From Actinobacteria bacterium UBA5176 (GTDB taxonomy: Bacteria; Actinomycetota; UBA4738): a stretch of DNA of 29,472 nt. The notes below the pieces were generated by a model. The model searched no databases. It saw only the letters and a list, made by a program, of their open reading frames with translations, and was not told the DNA's origin. Position 1 is the first letter of the stretch; every line of letters begins with the position of its first letter. The translations under genes and the position numbers were made by a program. This document shows, piece by piece, positions 8,029 to 15,529 of the stretch. The DNA lies in assembly GCA_002413305.1 (NCBI GenBank), contig DHWS01000122.1, positions 7,283 to 36,754 on the forward strand, read 5' to 3'.

Positions 8029-8600
8029 CCTTCGCTCTCCGCGAGCAATCGGTTCAGCTTCCGCATGGCCGCCAGGGTCCGGGTCTTGACGGTCCCCAGC
8101 GGGATGCCGAGCTCCTCGGCGATCCGGGCCTGCGTATACCCACCGAAATACGCCATCTCAAGCACCGTGCGCTGCTCGGCAGGAAGCTGCTCCAGCGCGG
8201 TGAGGACCTGAGCCCGGCGGCTCTCCAACCAGGCCTCCTGTACCACTCCTTCTGCAACATCTTCGCCAACGGCAGGTCCGGGGTTCACTTTCAGCGAGCG
8301 TCGGCGCAGGCGCTCCTCGCGTCGAACGGTGTCAACCGCCCGGTGATGGGCCAGCGACAAGAAGAAGCTCCGGAAGGTGCCGCGCGCCGGATCGTAGGCC
8401 TCGGGGGCGCGCCACAGGGCCAGGAACGAATCGTGGACCACGTCCTGGGCGAGTTGCTCCTGCCCGGTCACCCGCAGGGCCAAGCCGAACGCGGCCGGCC
8501 CGTATCGTGCGTACAGCTCCTCGAAGGCACCCCGGTCGCCCATGACCAGCCGCTGGTGGAGCTCCACGTCCCGCCGGTCTTCCCGATGATCCCCTTCCAT
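8025..8600 (-). CDS. ECF RNA polymerase sigma factor, SigK-like
   Basis: A 191-residue extracytoplasmic-function sigma factor. I chose the ATG at 8600, with an AAGGA site five bases upstream; a GTG at 8618 would add six residues. Region 2 is clear: DRGAFEELYARYGPAAFGLALRV, then the core-binding and -10 reading block QDVVHDSFLALWRAPEAYDP...FRSFFLSLAHHRAVDTVRR. Region 4 has LEQLPAEQRTVLEMAYFGG and the helix-turn-helix TQARIAEELGIPLGTVKTR. The similarity to SigK and the RskA-type partner suggest a system sensing envelope or redox conditions. A plausible target is the neighbouring DUF4331/TPR/transporter block, by position only; I did not find a shared promoter motif that I trust. Confidence 0.92.
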   Translation of the reverse strand: MEGDHREDRRDVELHQRLVMGDRGAFEELYARYGPAAFGLALRVTGQEQLAQDVVHDSFLALWRAPEAYDPARGTFRSFFLSLAHHRAVDTVRREERLRRRSLKVNPGPAVGEDVAEGVVQEAWLESRRAQVLTALEQLPAEQRTVLEMAYFGGYTQARIAEELGIPLGTVKTRTLAAMRKLNRLLAESEG

Positions 8601-8641
8601 CGCGTCCTTGTGTAGCACCTCGCCGCTACCATGACGGTCGA

Positions 8642-8899
8642 GTGGACCACGAAGTCCTTGTGAAGATGTACTCGCGCCGGACGTGCCATCTCTGCGAAGA
8701 GGCCCGCGACGTGATCGCCGCGGAGGGCCGCCGGACGCCGCTGCACATCGAAGAAGTGTTCATCGACGGCGACGACCGCCTGGAGCTCGCCTACGGCATG
8801 CGGGTCCCCGTGGTGGAGGTCGACGGCGTGGAGCGCTTCGAATACCGGGTGGATCCCGGCGAGCTCCGCCGCCTGGTCCGCCCTGGCGGGTCCCCCTGA
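8642..8899 (+). CDS. Glutaredoxin-like small thiol protein
   Basis: An 85-residue protein with a thioredoxin fold: a beta strand (VLVKMYSR), then the redox motif C15-H-L-C18 (TCHLCEEA), a helix, a second strand (IEEVFIDGDD), the cis-Pro region MRVPVVEVDG, and a short C-terminal helix. It starts with GTG at 8642; an internal ATG at 8666 would cut into the first strand. It belongs to the glutaredoxin-like group with CxxC near the N-terminus, probably a cytoplasmic thiol-disulfide protein. It lies directly before rex, an arrangement that I recall from other actinobacteria. It diverges from the sigma factor gene 41 bases away. Confidence 0.82.
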   Translation: MDHEVLVKMYSRRTCHLCEEARDVIAAEGRRTPLHIEEVFIDGDDRLELAYGMRVPVVEVDGVERFEYRVDPGELRRLVRPGGSP

Positions 8900-8936
8900 A
8901 GGCGACCGCGGGCGAGCCATCGGCCCGCTTGTGCCT

Positions 8937-8967
8937 TTGTGCGTGCGGTTCACAATCGCGCTAGAAT
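8937..8967 (+). promoter_or_regulatory. Probable rex promoter with an imperfect Rex operator
   Basis: TTGTGCG at 8937-8943 and TTCACAA at 8949-8955 form a near-match to the Rex operator TTGTGAA-N4-TTCACAA, with one good and one degenerate half and one extra base between them. A -10 hexamer TAGAAT follows at 8962-8967. Placement over the -35/spacer region would let Rex repress its own operon, as established for rex-hem in Streptomyces. The operator match is imperfect, so autoregulation is inference. Confidence 0.5.
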
Positions 8968-8997
8968 GCCCGGCGTGACGGTTCCCGCCACACATCC

Positions 8998-9687
8998 ATG
9001 AGAGACCGCTCGATCCCCGAAGCGACCGTGGGACGCCTCCCCGTCTACCTGCGGGCGCTCGTCGAGATGGCCGAACACGGGACGAGCACCACGTCGTCCG
9101 AAGGCCTCGCCGAGGCCGCCGGGGTCAATTCGGCCAAGGTCCGTAAGGACCTCTCCTACCTCGGGTCCTATGGCACCCGCGGGGTGGGCTACGACGTGGC
9201 CTACCTGATCCACCAGGTCCGCCGAGAGCTCGGGCTCACCCAGGACTGGCCGGTCCTGATCGCCGGAGCCGGGAACCTCGGCCGGGCACTGGTCAACTAC
9301 AAGGGCTTCGGCGAGCGCGGGTTCCGGATCGTGGCCATGGTCGATGTGGAGGACGGCAAGGTCGGGGAGCGGATCGGGCCGGTCGAGATCCAGGACCTGT
9401 CCCTGCTCGACGAGATCGTCCGGAGCACCGAGGTGGCGATCGGGGTGATCTGCACGCCGGCCGCCGCCGCGCAGGAGGTGGCCGACCGGATGGTGGCTGC
9501 CGGGATCCGTTCGATCCTGAACTTCGCGCCGGCCGTCATCACGGTGCCCGAGCAGGTCTCGGTCCGGAAGGTGGACCTGTCGCTGGAGCTCCAGATCCTC
9601 GCTTACTACGAGCAGCGAAAGGCGGCGCTGGAGGCCGTGAAGGACGGCCTCGCGACCCTCGACCTGGCCGGAGCCACCGCGCCGTAG
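8998..9687 (+). CDS. rex: Redox-sensing transcriptional repressor Rex
   Basis: A 229-residue repressor that binds DNA when NADH is low and releases it when NADH/NAD+ rises. The N-terminal winged helix has SEGLAEAAGVNSAKVRKDLSYLG (about residues 34-56) and the conserved GTRGVGY turn. A Rossmann domain follows, with the nucleotide motif G90-A-G-N-L-G95 and the acidic end of the second strand (MVDVE). Late conserved segments are GVICTPAAAAQ, ILNFAP and a C-terminal swapped helix (LELQILAYYEQRKA). The length is normal for the family. It leads the hemACDB run, so heme supply is probably tied to respiratory redox state. A perfect operator elsewhere in the window (25256-25277) gives it a second likely target. 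Confidence 0.96.
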   Translation: MRDRSIPEATVGRLPVYLRALVEMAEHGTSTTSSEGLAEAAGVNSAKVRKDLSYLGSYGTRGVGYDVAYLIHQVRRELGLTQDWPVLIAGAGNLGRALVNYKGFGERGFRIVAMVDVEDGKVGERIGPVEIQDLSLLDEIVRSTEVAIGVICTPAAAAQEVADRMVAAGIRSILNFAPAVITVPEQVSVRKVDLSLELQILAYYEQRKAALEAVKDGLATLDLAGATAP

Positions 9688-9724
9688 TCTGGTAGCCGAC
9701 CGTGACGAACGTGGTGTCCGCCTG

Positions 9725-11005
9725 ATGCCGATCCTCGCGCTGGGAGTCTCGTACCGGCGGGCCTCGGTCGACCTCCTGGAGCGGCTGGCCTTCGCCGACG
9801 ACGACTTCCCCAAGGCGTACCGGCGGCTGCGCGACTTCGAGCCGGTCCGCGAAGCGGTGGTCCTTTCGACGTGCAACCGGATCGAGGTCTACGGCGAGGT
9901 GGCCTCCTACCATGCCGGCTTCCTTGAGCTGAAGCGGTTCCTGTCGGAGTCGCGGGAGGTCCGGCCGGAGGAGCTCGCCGAACCGCTGTACGCGCATTAC
10001 GAAGACGAAGCCGCCGAGCACCTGTTCGGCGTTGCGTCAGGGATCGATTCGATGGTGCTCGGCGAGCCGCAGATCCTCAGCCAGGTCCGATCGGCCTTCC
10101 GCCGGGCGGAACTGGAAGGGACGGCGGGTTCGACCCTGTCCGCGCTGTTCCGCGGCGCGATACGGACCGGCCGGCGGGTCCGGGCGGAGACGAAGATCGG
10201 CGCCTCTCCGGCCGCGTTCGTGGAGGCCGGAGCGGACATGGCCTCCGCCGCCCTCGGCGGGCTTGAGGGGAGGTCGGTGCTGGTGGTGGGGGCGGGCGCC
10301 ATGGCCAAGCTCGCCGTGGACCATCTTCGCGAGCGCGGCGCCGGCCACATCCGCGTGGCGAACCGGACCGTCGAGCGGGCCCGCGCCCTGGCCGCCCGAG
10401 CCGGGACCGAGCCGGCGGGGCTGCACCTCCTGGTTCCGGCCATGGCCGACGCGGACCTGGTCGTCTGCTCGACGGGCGCGGCCGGCGTCGTGATCGACGA
10501 GGGGGCCGTGCGGGAGGCGGTCGACGGCCGGCCGGCGGACCGGCCCCTGTTCCTGCTGGACCTGGCCGTGCCTCGGGATGTGGACCCGGCGGCAGGGTCG
10601 CTACCGGGGGTGACGATCCTCGACATCGACGGCCTGCGCGCGGCCCTGTCCGATCGTACGGCGGGAGTGGTCGAGGAGGTGGGCAAGGCCCGAGCGGTCG
10701 TCGACGAGGAGGTGGCCCGGTTCTCGTCCTGGCGGCGGGCGTCCCGGCTGGCGCCGCTGATCCAGGCTCTCCGCGAGCGGGGCGATTCGATCGCCGCCGC
10801 CGAGCTGGCCCGCGCCCTGCCCCGGCTGTCCGGCCTGTCCGAGCGGGAACGCCAGACGGTCCAGGCGCTCGTCGAGGGCATCGTGGCCAAGCTCCTCCAC
10901 GATCCGATCGTGAGGCTCAAACAGTCGTCGGCCGCGGGTGGGGGCGCCGAGCTGGCCCGCGCGGTCGCCGATCTGTTCGGGCTCGATGTCCTCCCCGGGA
11001 TCTGA
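9725..11005 (+). CDS. hemA: Glutamyl-tRNA reductase
   Basis: A 426-residue enzyme for the first committed step of C5-pathway tetrapyrrole synthesis: NADPH-dependent reduction of glutamyl-tRNA to glutamate-1-semialdehyde. The catalytic cysteine is C50 in STCNRIEVY. Other family blocks are GVASGIDSMVLGEPQILSQV, the NADPH site VLVVGAGAMAKLA, and ANRTVERA. A C-terminal dimerisation helix region ends with KLLHDPIVRLKQ. The ATG at 9725 gives the expected MPILALGVSYRRA start. It is followed five bases later by hemC. The product is used by HemL, encoded at 18934. Confidence 0.97.
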   Translation: MPILALGVSYRRASVDLLERLAFADDDFPKAYRRLRDFEPVREAVVLSTCNRIEVYGEVASYHAGFLELKRFLSESREVRPEELAEPLYAHYEDEAAEHLFGVASGIDSMVLGEPQILSQVRSAFRRAELEGTAGSTLSALFRGAIRTGRRVRAETKIGASPAAFVEAGADMASAALGGLEGRSVLVVGAGAMAKLAVDHLRERGAGHIRVANRTVERARALAARAGTEPAGLHLLVPAMADADLVVCSTGAAGVVIDEGAVREAVDGRPADRPLFLLDLAVPRDVDPAAGSLPGVTILDIDGLRAALSDRTAGVVEEVGKARAVVDEEVARFSSWRRASRLAPLIQALRERGDSIAAAELARALPRLSGLSERERQTVQALVEGIVAKLLHDPIVRLKQSSAAGGGAELARAVADLFGLDVLPGI

Positions 11006-11010
11006 GGCCG

Positions 11011-11922
11011 GTGAAGCTTCGCGTCGGGACGAGGCGGTCCAAGCTCGCCCTGGCGCAGGCGGGAGAGGTCCGGGCGCTGCTGGAAGGGATGGGGTTCGAG
11101 GCGGAACTGGTGCCCATCGTGACCTCGGGGGATCGGGGCGTGGCCGCTTCATCCGATCCCGCAGGGGTCAAGGGGCTGTTCGTCGCCGAGATCGTCGAGG
11201 CCCTCCGGCGCGGAGACGTGGACCTGGCGGTCCATTCGGCCAAGGACCTGCCGTCGGAGGATCCGGACGATGTGACGGTGGGAGCCGTCCCGCACCGGGC
11301 CGCGCCGTTCGACGTCCTGGTCACGCGAACCGGCGACGAGCTCCCGGCCGGAGCGGTGGTGGGGACGTCGAGCCTCCGGCGGCGGGCCCAGCTGCTGCGC
11401 TTCCATCCGGAGCTCCGGGTTGAAGCGCTCCGCGGCAACGTCGACACCCGGCTGGCTAAGCTCGAGGAGGGCCGGGCCGACGGGATCGTGGTCGCCGCGG
11501 CCGGGCTGGCCCGGCTGGGGATCGCGCCGCCCTTCGCGGCGCCGATCCCGCTCGAAGAGATGGTCCCCGCGCCCGGGCAGGGCGCGCTGGCCGTGCAGGT
11601 CCGGGAGCGCGACGACCCGGTCGCCGAGATCGTCCGCCGGCTCGACCACCGTCGCTCCCGGCTCGCGTTCGAGGCCGAACGCGCGGTGGTGAAGCGGCTG
11701 AGGGGCGGCTGCGCGCTGCCGCTGGGTGCCTACGCCGAGCTTCGGGACGACGGCGTCCGCCTCCTGGCAGTGGTGATCCGGCCGGATGGCAGCGACCTCG
11801 TGTGGGCGCAGGCCGAAGCATCCACGCCCGAGCTGGTCGCCGTGGAGGTTGGGGACCTGCTGGTCGCGGGCGGGGCCGGCGAGATCCTGGCCGACGTGCG
11901 TGGGGCCGGCGAGGAGCCATGA
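11011..11922 (+). CDS. hemC: Porphobilinogen deaminase (hydroxymethylbilane synthase)
   Basis: A 303-residue enzyme joining four porphobilinogens into hydroxymethylbilane. It starts with GTG at 11011, just after the hemA stop; the start gives the family's KLRVGTRRSKLALAQ. The catalytic aspartate is D79 (HSAKDLP). The cofactor-binding arginine block is GTSSLRRRAQL, and the dipyrromethane cofactor is attached to C234 (RGGCALPLGAYA). The length is standard. It lies between hemA and hemD in the same transcript. Confidence 0.97.
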   Translation: MKLRVGTRRSKLALAQAGEVRALLEGMGFEAELVPIVTSGDRGVAASSDPAGVKGLFVAEIVEALRRGDVDLAVHSAKDLPSEDPDDVTVGAVPHRAAPFDVLVTRTGDELPAGAVVGTSSLRRRAQLLRFHPELRVEALRGNVDTRLAKLEEGRADGIVVAAAGLARLGIAPPFAAPIPLEEMVPAPGQGALAVQVRERDDPVAEIVRRLDHRRSRLAFEAERAVVKRLRGGCALPLGAYAELRDDGVRLLAVVIRPDGSDLVWAQAEASTPELVAVEVGDLLVAGGAGEILADVRGAGEEP

Positions 11923-11929
11923 TGGTCGC

Positions 11930-12742
11930 ATGACGACACGCACCCTGGTCGGGATGGTGATCGTGGTGACCCGCCCCCGGGAACAGTCCGGGGAGCTGGC
12001 CATGATGCTCGACGCCCGCGGCGGCCACGCGCTGCTCGCCCCGGCGATCGAGCTCAGCCCCGCTCCGCCGGGCGAGCTGGAGGCTGCGGTCCGAGACCTC
12101 GCTGCGGGAGGCTTCGACTGGGTGCTGCTGACCAGCCGGGCAGGGGTGGACGCCCTGCTGGCGCAGGCGGGAGCGATCGGCGCGACCCCTCAGGAGGCGC
12201 TGCAGGCCCGCGTCGCCGCCATCGGCAAAGGCACCGCGGAGGCGCTTCGCGCCAGGGGCGTCGAGCCGGACCTCGTCCCGGAGACCTTCACCACCTTCGC
12301 CTTGGGCCGGGCGCTTCCCCGGGGAACCGGGCGGGTCCTGCTGGCCCGGGCCGACATCGCGCCGGGGGAACTGGAGGGGGCGGTGGCGTCGAAAGGCTGG
12401 ACGCCGGTCCGGGTCGACGCGTACCACACGCGCTTGGCGCACCGACTCCCGGCCGAGGTGGCCCGTGCCCTGCAGGCCGGCGAGGTCGACGCCGTGACCT
12501 TCACCAGCGTGTCCACGGTCCACGGGTTCCTTCGGGGCCTGGAGGGGAGTGGGGTCGAGCTGGCCTCGTGGCCGACGATCGCGTGCATCGGGCCGGTCAC
12601 CGCACGGGCGGTCACCGACGCGGGACTGGAGGTGGCCGGGGTCGCTTCGCCGCATACAATCGAGGGACTCGTGGAGGCTCTGGAACATGCCGTGGCCGCG
12701 CACGGGGAGCGAAGCCGCCTGTCGAAGAAGGAGCATCGCTGA
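11930..12742 (+). CDS. hemD: Uroporphyrinogen-III synthase
   Basis: A 270-residue two-lobed enzyme that cyclises hydroxymethylbilane, inverting ring D. The ATG at 11930, eight bases past the hemC stop, leads to VIVVTRPREQSGELA, the normal family start; a few residues before this may be extra. Other conserved parts are FDWVLLTSRAGVDALL, VAAIGKGTAEALRARG, VDAVTFTSVSTVHGFL and IACIGPVTARAVTDAGL. Sequence divergence is usual for this family, so identity rests on these patterns and on position between hemC and hemB. Confidence 0.93.
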   Translation: MTTRTLVGMVIVVTRPREQSGELAMMLDARGGHALLAPAIELSPAPPGELEAAVRDLAAGGFDWVLLTSRAGVDALLAQAGAIGATPQEALQARVAAIGKGTAEALRARGVEPDLVPETFTTFALGRALPRGTGRVLLARADIAPGELEGAVASKGWTPVRVDAYHTRLAHRLPAEVARALQAGEVDAVTFTSVSTVHGFLRGLEGSGVELASWPTIACIGPVTARAVTDAGLEVAGVASPHTIEGLVEALEHAVAAHGERSRLSKKEHR

Positions 12743-12743
12743 A

Positions 12744-13724
12744 GTGGCCTATCCGCAGAACCGCCCCCGCCGGATGCGCAGGACCGCAGCGCTCCGGACC
12801 CTGCTCCGCGAGACCTCGCTGATCCCGAGCGATCTCATCGCCCCGCTGTTCGTGAAGGAGGGCATCGACCAGCCGCTCCCCATCGCTTCGATGCCCGGCC
12901 AGTTCCAGCACTCGCTCGAGTCTCTGGCGAAGGAGGCCCGCGAGATCGCCTCGCGCGGGGTGATCGGCTTCGTCCTGTTCGGCGTACCCGAACGCAAGGA
13001 CGACGAGGGCTCCGAGGCCTGGAACCCGGACGGCATCGCCCAGCGTGGGCTTCGGGCGCTCCGCGACGAACTGGGCGAAGACCACGTCCTGATCGCGGAC
13101 CTGTGCCTGGACGAGTACGCGGCACACGGGCATTGCGGGGTCCTCGGGCCGGACGGTGCCGTGGACAACGACCGGACGGTCGAGCGGTACCGGCGGATCG
13201 CGGTGACGCAGGCCGAAGCGGGCGCCGATCTGGTGGCGCCGTCGGGGATGATGGACGGACAGGTCGCCGCCATCCGGGCCGCGTTGGATGACGCCGGGTT
13301 CGCCGAACGAACCGGCATCCTGGCGTACGCGGCGAAGTTCGCCTCCTGTTTCTACGGGCCGTTCCGCGATGCCGCCGAATGCGCCCCGGCGTTCGGGCAC
13401 CGAGCCGGCTACCAGCAGGACCCGGCCAACGGCGACGAGGCGCTCCGCGAGATCGCCGCCGACATCGAGGAGGGCGCCGACATCGTCATGGTCAAGCCGG
13501 CCCTGCCCTACCTGGACGTGATCCGGCGGGCCAAGGACCGGTTCACCACACGCCTTGCAGCGTTCAACGTGAGCGGCGAGTACGCGATGGTGAAAGCCGC
13601 CGGACAGAACGGGTGGCTGGACGAACGGCGCGCCACCCTCGAGGTGCTGACCTCCATCCGGCGGGCCGGCGCCGACCTCATCCTCACGTATCACGCCAAG
13701 GATGCCGCCGAGTGGCTGGGATGA
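12744..13724 (+). CDS. hemB: Delta-aminolevulinic acid dehydratase (porphobilinogen synthase)
   Basis: A 326-residue enzyme condensing two 5-aminolevulinates into porphobilinogen. I use the GTG at 12744, which has AAGGAG about ten bases upstream and overlaps nothing important; the open frame continues upstream but in hemD. Schiff-base lysines are K198 (AYAAKFASCFYGPF) and K251 (MVKPALPYLDVI). The metal site reads C121-L-D123...C131 (DLCLDEYAAHGHCG): the middle cysteine of the classical zinc triad is Asp, giving a mixed site between the zinc and magnesium types. I recall the same form in other actinobacteria. The NVSGEYAMVKAA allosteric/active-site block is intact. Confidence 0.96.
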   Translation: MAYPQNRPRRMRRTAALRTLLRETSLIPSDLIAPLFVKEGIDQPLPIASMPGQFQHSLESLAKEAREIASRGVIGFVLFGVPERKDDEGSEAWNPDGIAQRGLRALRDELGEDHVLIADLCLDEYAAHGHCGVLGPDGAVDNDRTVERYRRIAVTQAEAGADLVAPSGMMDGQVAAIRAALDDAGFAERTGILAYAAKFASCFYGPFRDAAECAPAFGHRAGYQQDPANGDEALREIAADIEEGADIVMVKPALPYLDVIRRAKDRFTTRLAAFNVSGEYAMVKAAGQNGWLDERRATLEVLTSIRRAGADLILTYHAKDAAEWLG

Positions 13725-13742
13725 GGGAACCCGGAACGAACG

Positions 13743-13768
13743 GAAGCCCCGGCCGGAGCCGGGGCTTC
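13743..13768. terminator. Terminator hairpin after hemB
   Basis: A perfect 11-bp stem, GAAGCCCCGGC (13743-13753) with GCCGGGGCTTC (13758-13768), around a CGGA loop. It lies 18 bases after the hemB stop and 23 bases before the end of the convergent phasin-like gene, so it can end transcripts from both sides. Confidence 0.75.
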
Positions 13769-13791
13769 GCGGGCACCTGGGGCAGGTCGAG

Positions 13792-14130
13792 CTACGCGGC
13801 CTTGCGAACCGGGGCGGTCCGGCGAGGAGCTGCCTTCGGGCCCAGTTCGAGCTTCCCGGTGATAGGGGCGAGAGCCTCGACCAGCGCCGTCGCGTAGTCC
13901 TTCTGGACCGCCAGCAAGCGTTCCATCGAGCCGAACCACAGGCCGACGAACTCCGCGAGACTGGGGACCTGCTCGGCGAAGGGGAGCTCCGGGATCTCCG
14001 GCAGGAAGCCTGCCACCCTCTCGCTCACCTTGGACACGGCGTCGATGACCGCGGCCTGGGCCTGTCCGACCATCGCCAGGATCTGGTCCTCGGTCTGCTC
14101 GACCGTCTTGGTGTACTGCGTCTTCGCCAT
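13792..14130 (-). CDS. Phasin/HBHA-like helical protein with a basic Ala-rich tail
   Basis: A 112-residue protein. The ATG at 14130 has a GAGGAGG site seven bases upstream; a longer frame to 14202 would start inside the promoter and is rejected. The body is amphipathic helix (EDQILAMVGQAQAAVIDAVSKVSERVAGFLP, then FVGLWFGSMERLLAVQKDYATALVEALAP), the layout of phasins that coat polyhydroxyalkanoate granules. The tail PKAAPRRTAPVRKAA is a short version of the Lys/Ala/Pro-rich tail of the mycobacterial heparin-binding haemagglutinin HBHA. It lies downstream of an XRE regulator, as HbhA (Rv0475) follows Rv0474. Function could be granule or membrane-lipid surface binding, or DNA contact through the tail. 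No PHA synthase gene is in the window. Confidence 0.65.
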   Translation of the reverse strand: MAKTQYTKTVEQTEDQILAMVGQAQAAVIDAVSKVSERVAGFLPEIPELPFAEQVPSLAEFVGLWFGSMERLLAVQKDYATALVEALAPITGKLELGPKAAPRRTAPVRKAA

Positions 14131-14192
14131 CTCTGCCTCCTCGGTCTCCCCGGTGGCCCTGTCGCCTGCCGGTCTCCGATCCAACAGTGCTA

Positions 14193-14222
14193 AGTCTACC
14201 AAGCATTCGCTTGGGCTGTCAA
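14193..14222 (-). promoter_or_regulatory. Strong promoter of the phasin-like gene with a palindrome filling its spacer
   Basis: On the minus strand TTGACA (14217-14222) and TAGACT (14193-14198) are separated by 18 bases: a perfect -35 and a fair -10. The spacer holds the perfect palindrome CCAAGC-N4-GCTTGG (14199-14214). A bound repressor would block RNA polymerase. The same half-sites recur before the XRE gene at 14640-14655, making that regulator the likely binder. Promoter parts are seen; the binder is inferred. Confidence 0.75.
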
Positions 14223-14247
14223 CTCCGTGCGAAGGAACCTGAAGCCG

Positions 14248-14613
14248 TCAGTCGCCGACGAAGCCGCGGTAGACGCGGATCAGCGTCTCCTTCTGATCGG
14301 CGGTGAGCCGGCCGTCGAGGCGGATGGCCTCATCGACGCTCGTGGCGTGCTGCCGGCCCGCCTTGGCCCCGAGCAGTCCGGCCTGGGTGTACAGCGTCTC
14401 CACCGAGAGGTGCAGCGCCTCGGCGATCCCCTTGAGGACCTCGGCGGACGGCTTGTACAGGCCGCGTTCGACCTGGCTCAGGTAGGGGTTCGACACCTTG
14501 GCCAGGTCGGCCAGCTGGCGGAGCGAGAGACGGGCCAGCTGGCGTTGGGAACGGATGAACGCACCCAGCGAATCGAGCGGGCCTCTGTTCGACGTCTCTT
14601 TCTTGCCGGCCAT
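14248..14613 (-). CDS. XRE-family transcriptional regulator
   Basis: A 121-residue regulator with an N-terminal Cro/CI helix-turn-helix: LGAFIRSQRQLARLSLRQLADLAKVS, then NPYLSQVERGLYKPSAEVLKGIAEALHLS (about residues 12-68). The C-terminus is a short helical part (EAIRLDGRLTADQKETLIRVYRGF) that may dimerise. The start at 14613 (MAGKKE) is preferred to the ATG at 14631, because the latter would lie within a likely -10 element (TATGCT, minus strand 14627-14632); the mRNA then has a very short leader. The arrangement with the phasin-like gene resembles Rv0474-Rv0475. It probably controls itself and the phasin-like gene through the shared palindromes. Confidence 0.88.
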   Translation of the reverse strand: MAGKKETSNRGPLDSLGAFIRSQRQLARLSLRQLADLAKVSNPYLSQVERGLYKPSAEVLKGIAEALHLSVETLYTQAGLLGAKAGRQHATSVDEAIRLDGRLTADQKETLIRVYRGFVGD

Positions 14614-14639
14614 ATCTCGCGAGTCGAGCATAGCATCGT

Positions 14640-14655
14640 GCTTGGGTAGCCAAGC
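14640..14655. promoter_or_regulatory. Palindromic operator upstream of the XRE gene
   Basis: GCTTGG-GTAG-CCAAGC is a perfect 6-4-6 palindrome 27-42 bases upstream of the XRE start. The half-site matches the palindrome in the phasin promoter (14199-14214), where halves are in the opposite order and a further 4/6 match (minus strand GCTTGG-N4-CTTAGC) recreates this order over the -10. Autoregulation by the XRE protein is the simplest reading. Confidence 0.6.
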
Positions 14656-14674
14656 GCTAAGGATGGCGCCCGTT

Positions 14675-15498
14675 CTACAGGCCCAGCGTGAGGCGGCTGA
14701 CCCGGTCGACGACTTCGGTGGGGACGAAGCGGGCGGCGATGGCGGTGGCCTGGGCGTCGACGCCGACCAGGTATCGGGGCCGGGGGAGGCGGGAGGTGAG
14801 CGCGCGGGCGATGACCTTCGCCGCCCGGTTCGACGAGGCCATGAAGGGGCGGGCCATCCTGATGGCGGCCAGGGAGCGACGATAGGCGTCGTGGTGCCGG
14901 GAGGCGTCGCGTCCGCGCATGTCGACCTCGGCCACGTCCCACAGCGCGGTCTTGATGCTGCCCGGCTCGACCAGGATCACGGCGATGCCGTCCCGGGCGA
15001 CCTCCATGCGGAGCGCGTCCGAGACCCCCTCCAGGGCGTGCTTCGCCCCTTGGTACCAGCCGGTCAGCGGGGTGGTCGCCAGACCGTAGATCGAAGAGAC
15101 GTTGACGATCCGGCCGCTCCCCGCAGCCCGCATGTGCGGGACGGACAGCCGGGCCAGCCGGACGGGTGCGACCACCATCGTCTCGAGGGCCGCGCGGGCC
15201 TCCTCGTCGCCCACGTCCTCGACGGCCCCGGTGAAGGACGCCCCGGCGTTGTTGACCAGCCCCCACGGCTTCAGCCGCCCGATGACCCGTCCGCACGCCG
15301 CCGCGTCCGTCACGTCGAGCAGGACCGTTCGAACCTCACGCCGGCCTCCGCGGCGGCCTTCCGGACCGCCCGGGCCTTGGCCGCCGATCGGACGGAGCCG
15401 ACCGAGTCGAATCCCCGGCGGGCCAGTTCGAGTGCCGTGGCCAGCCCGATGCCCGAGTTGGCTCCGGTGATCAGCACGGTCCTGCCTTGTTCCGCCAT
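14675..15498 (-). pseudogene. Short-chain dehydrogenase/reductase split by a one-base frameshift
   Basis: Together the two frames give an SDR of about 275 residues. The first (from ATG 15498) carries the cofactor motif TGANSGIG and continues to EAGVRF, then stops at 15310. The second carries NNAGAS, the catalytic Ser in VNVSSIYG, and the YQGAK Tyr-Lys pair, ending at 14675. Adding one base to the CC pair at 15334-15335 restores AGVRVRTVLLDVTDA, the expected end of the third strand and its acidic turn. So one G on the coding strand is missing. The rest is undamaged, suggesting a very recent mutation or a sequencing error. The substrate is unknown. Cofactor, by the short N-terminal motif and basic SVRS turn, may be NADP(H). 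Confidence 0.8.
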
Positions 15499-15529
15499 GG
15501 TCGGTTCGACCTTACCCTCGGAGGCGCGC

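Noticed and set aside
6031..8211. A 726-codon plus-strand open frame crossing the end of the transporter and the anti-sigma/sigma genes
   Set aside because: It runs through the bidirectional terminator and through two well-supported genes in other frames. Composition is that of a GC-rich shadow.
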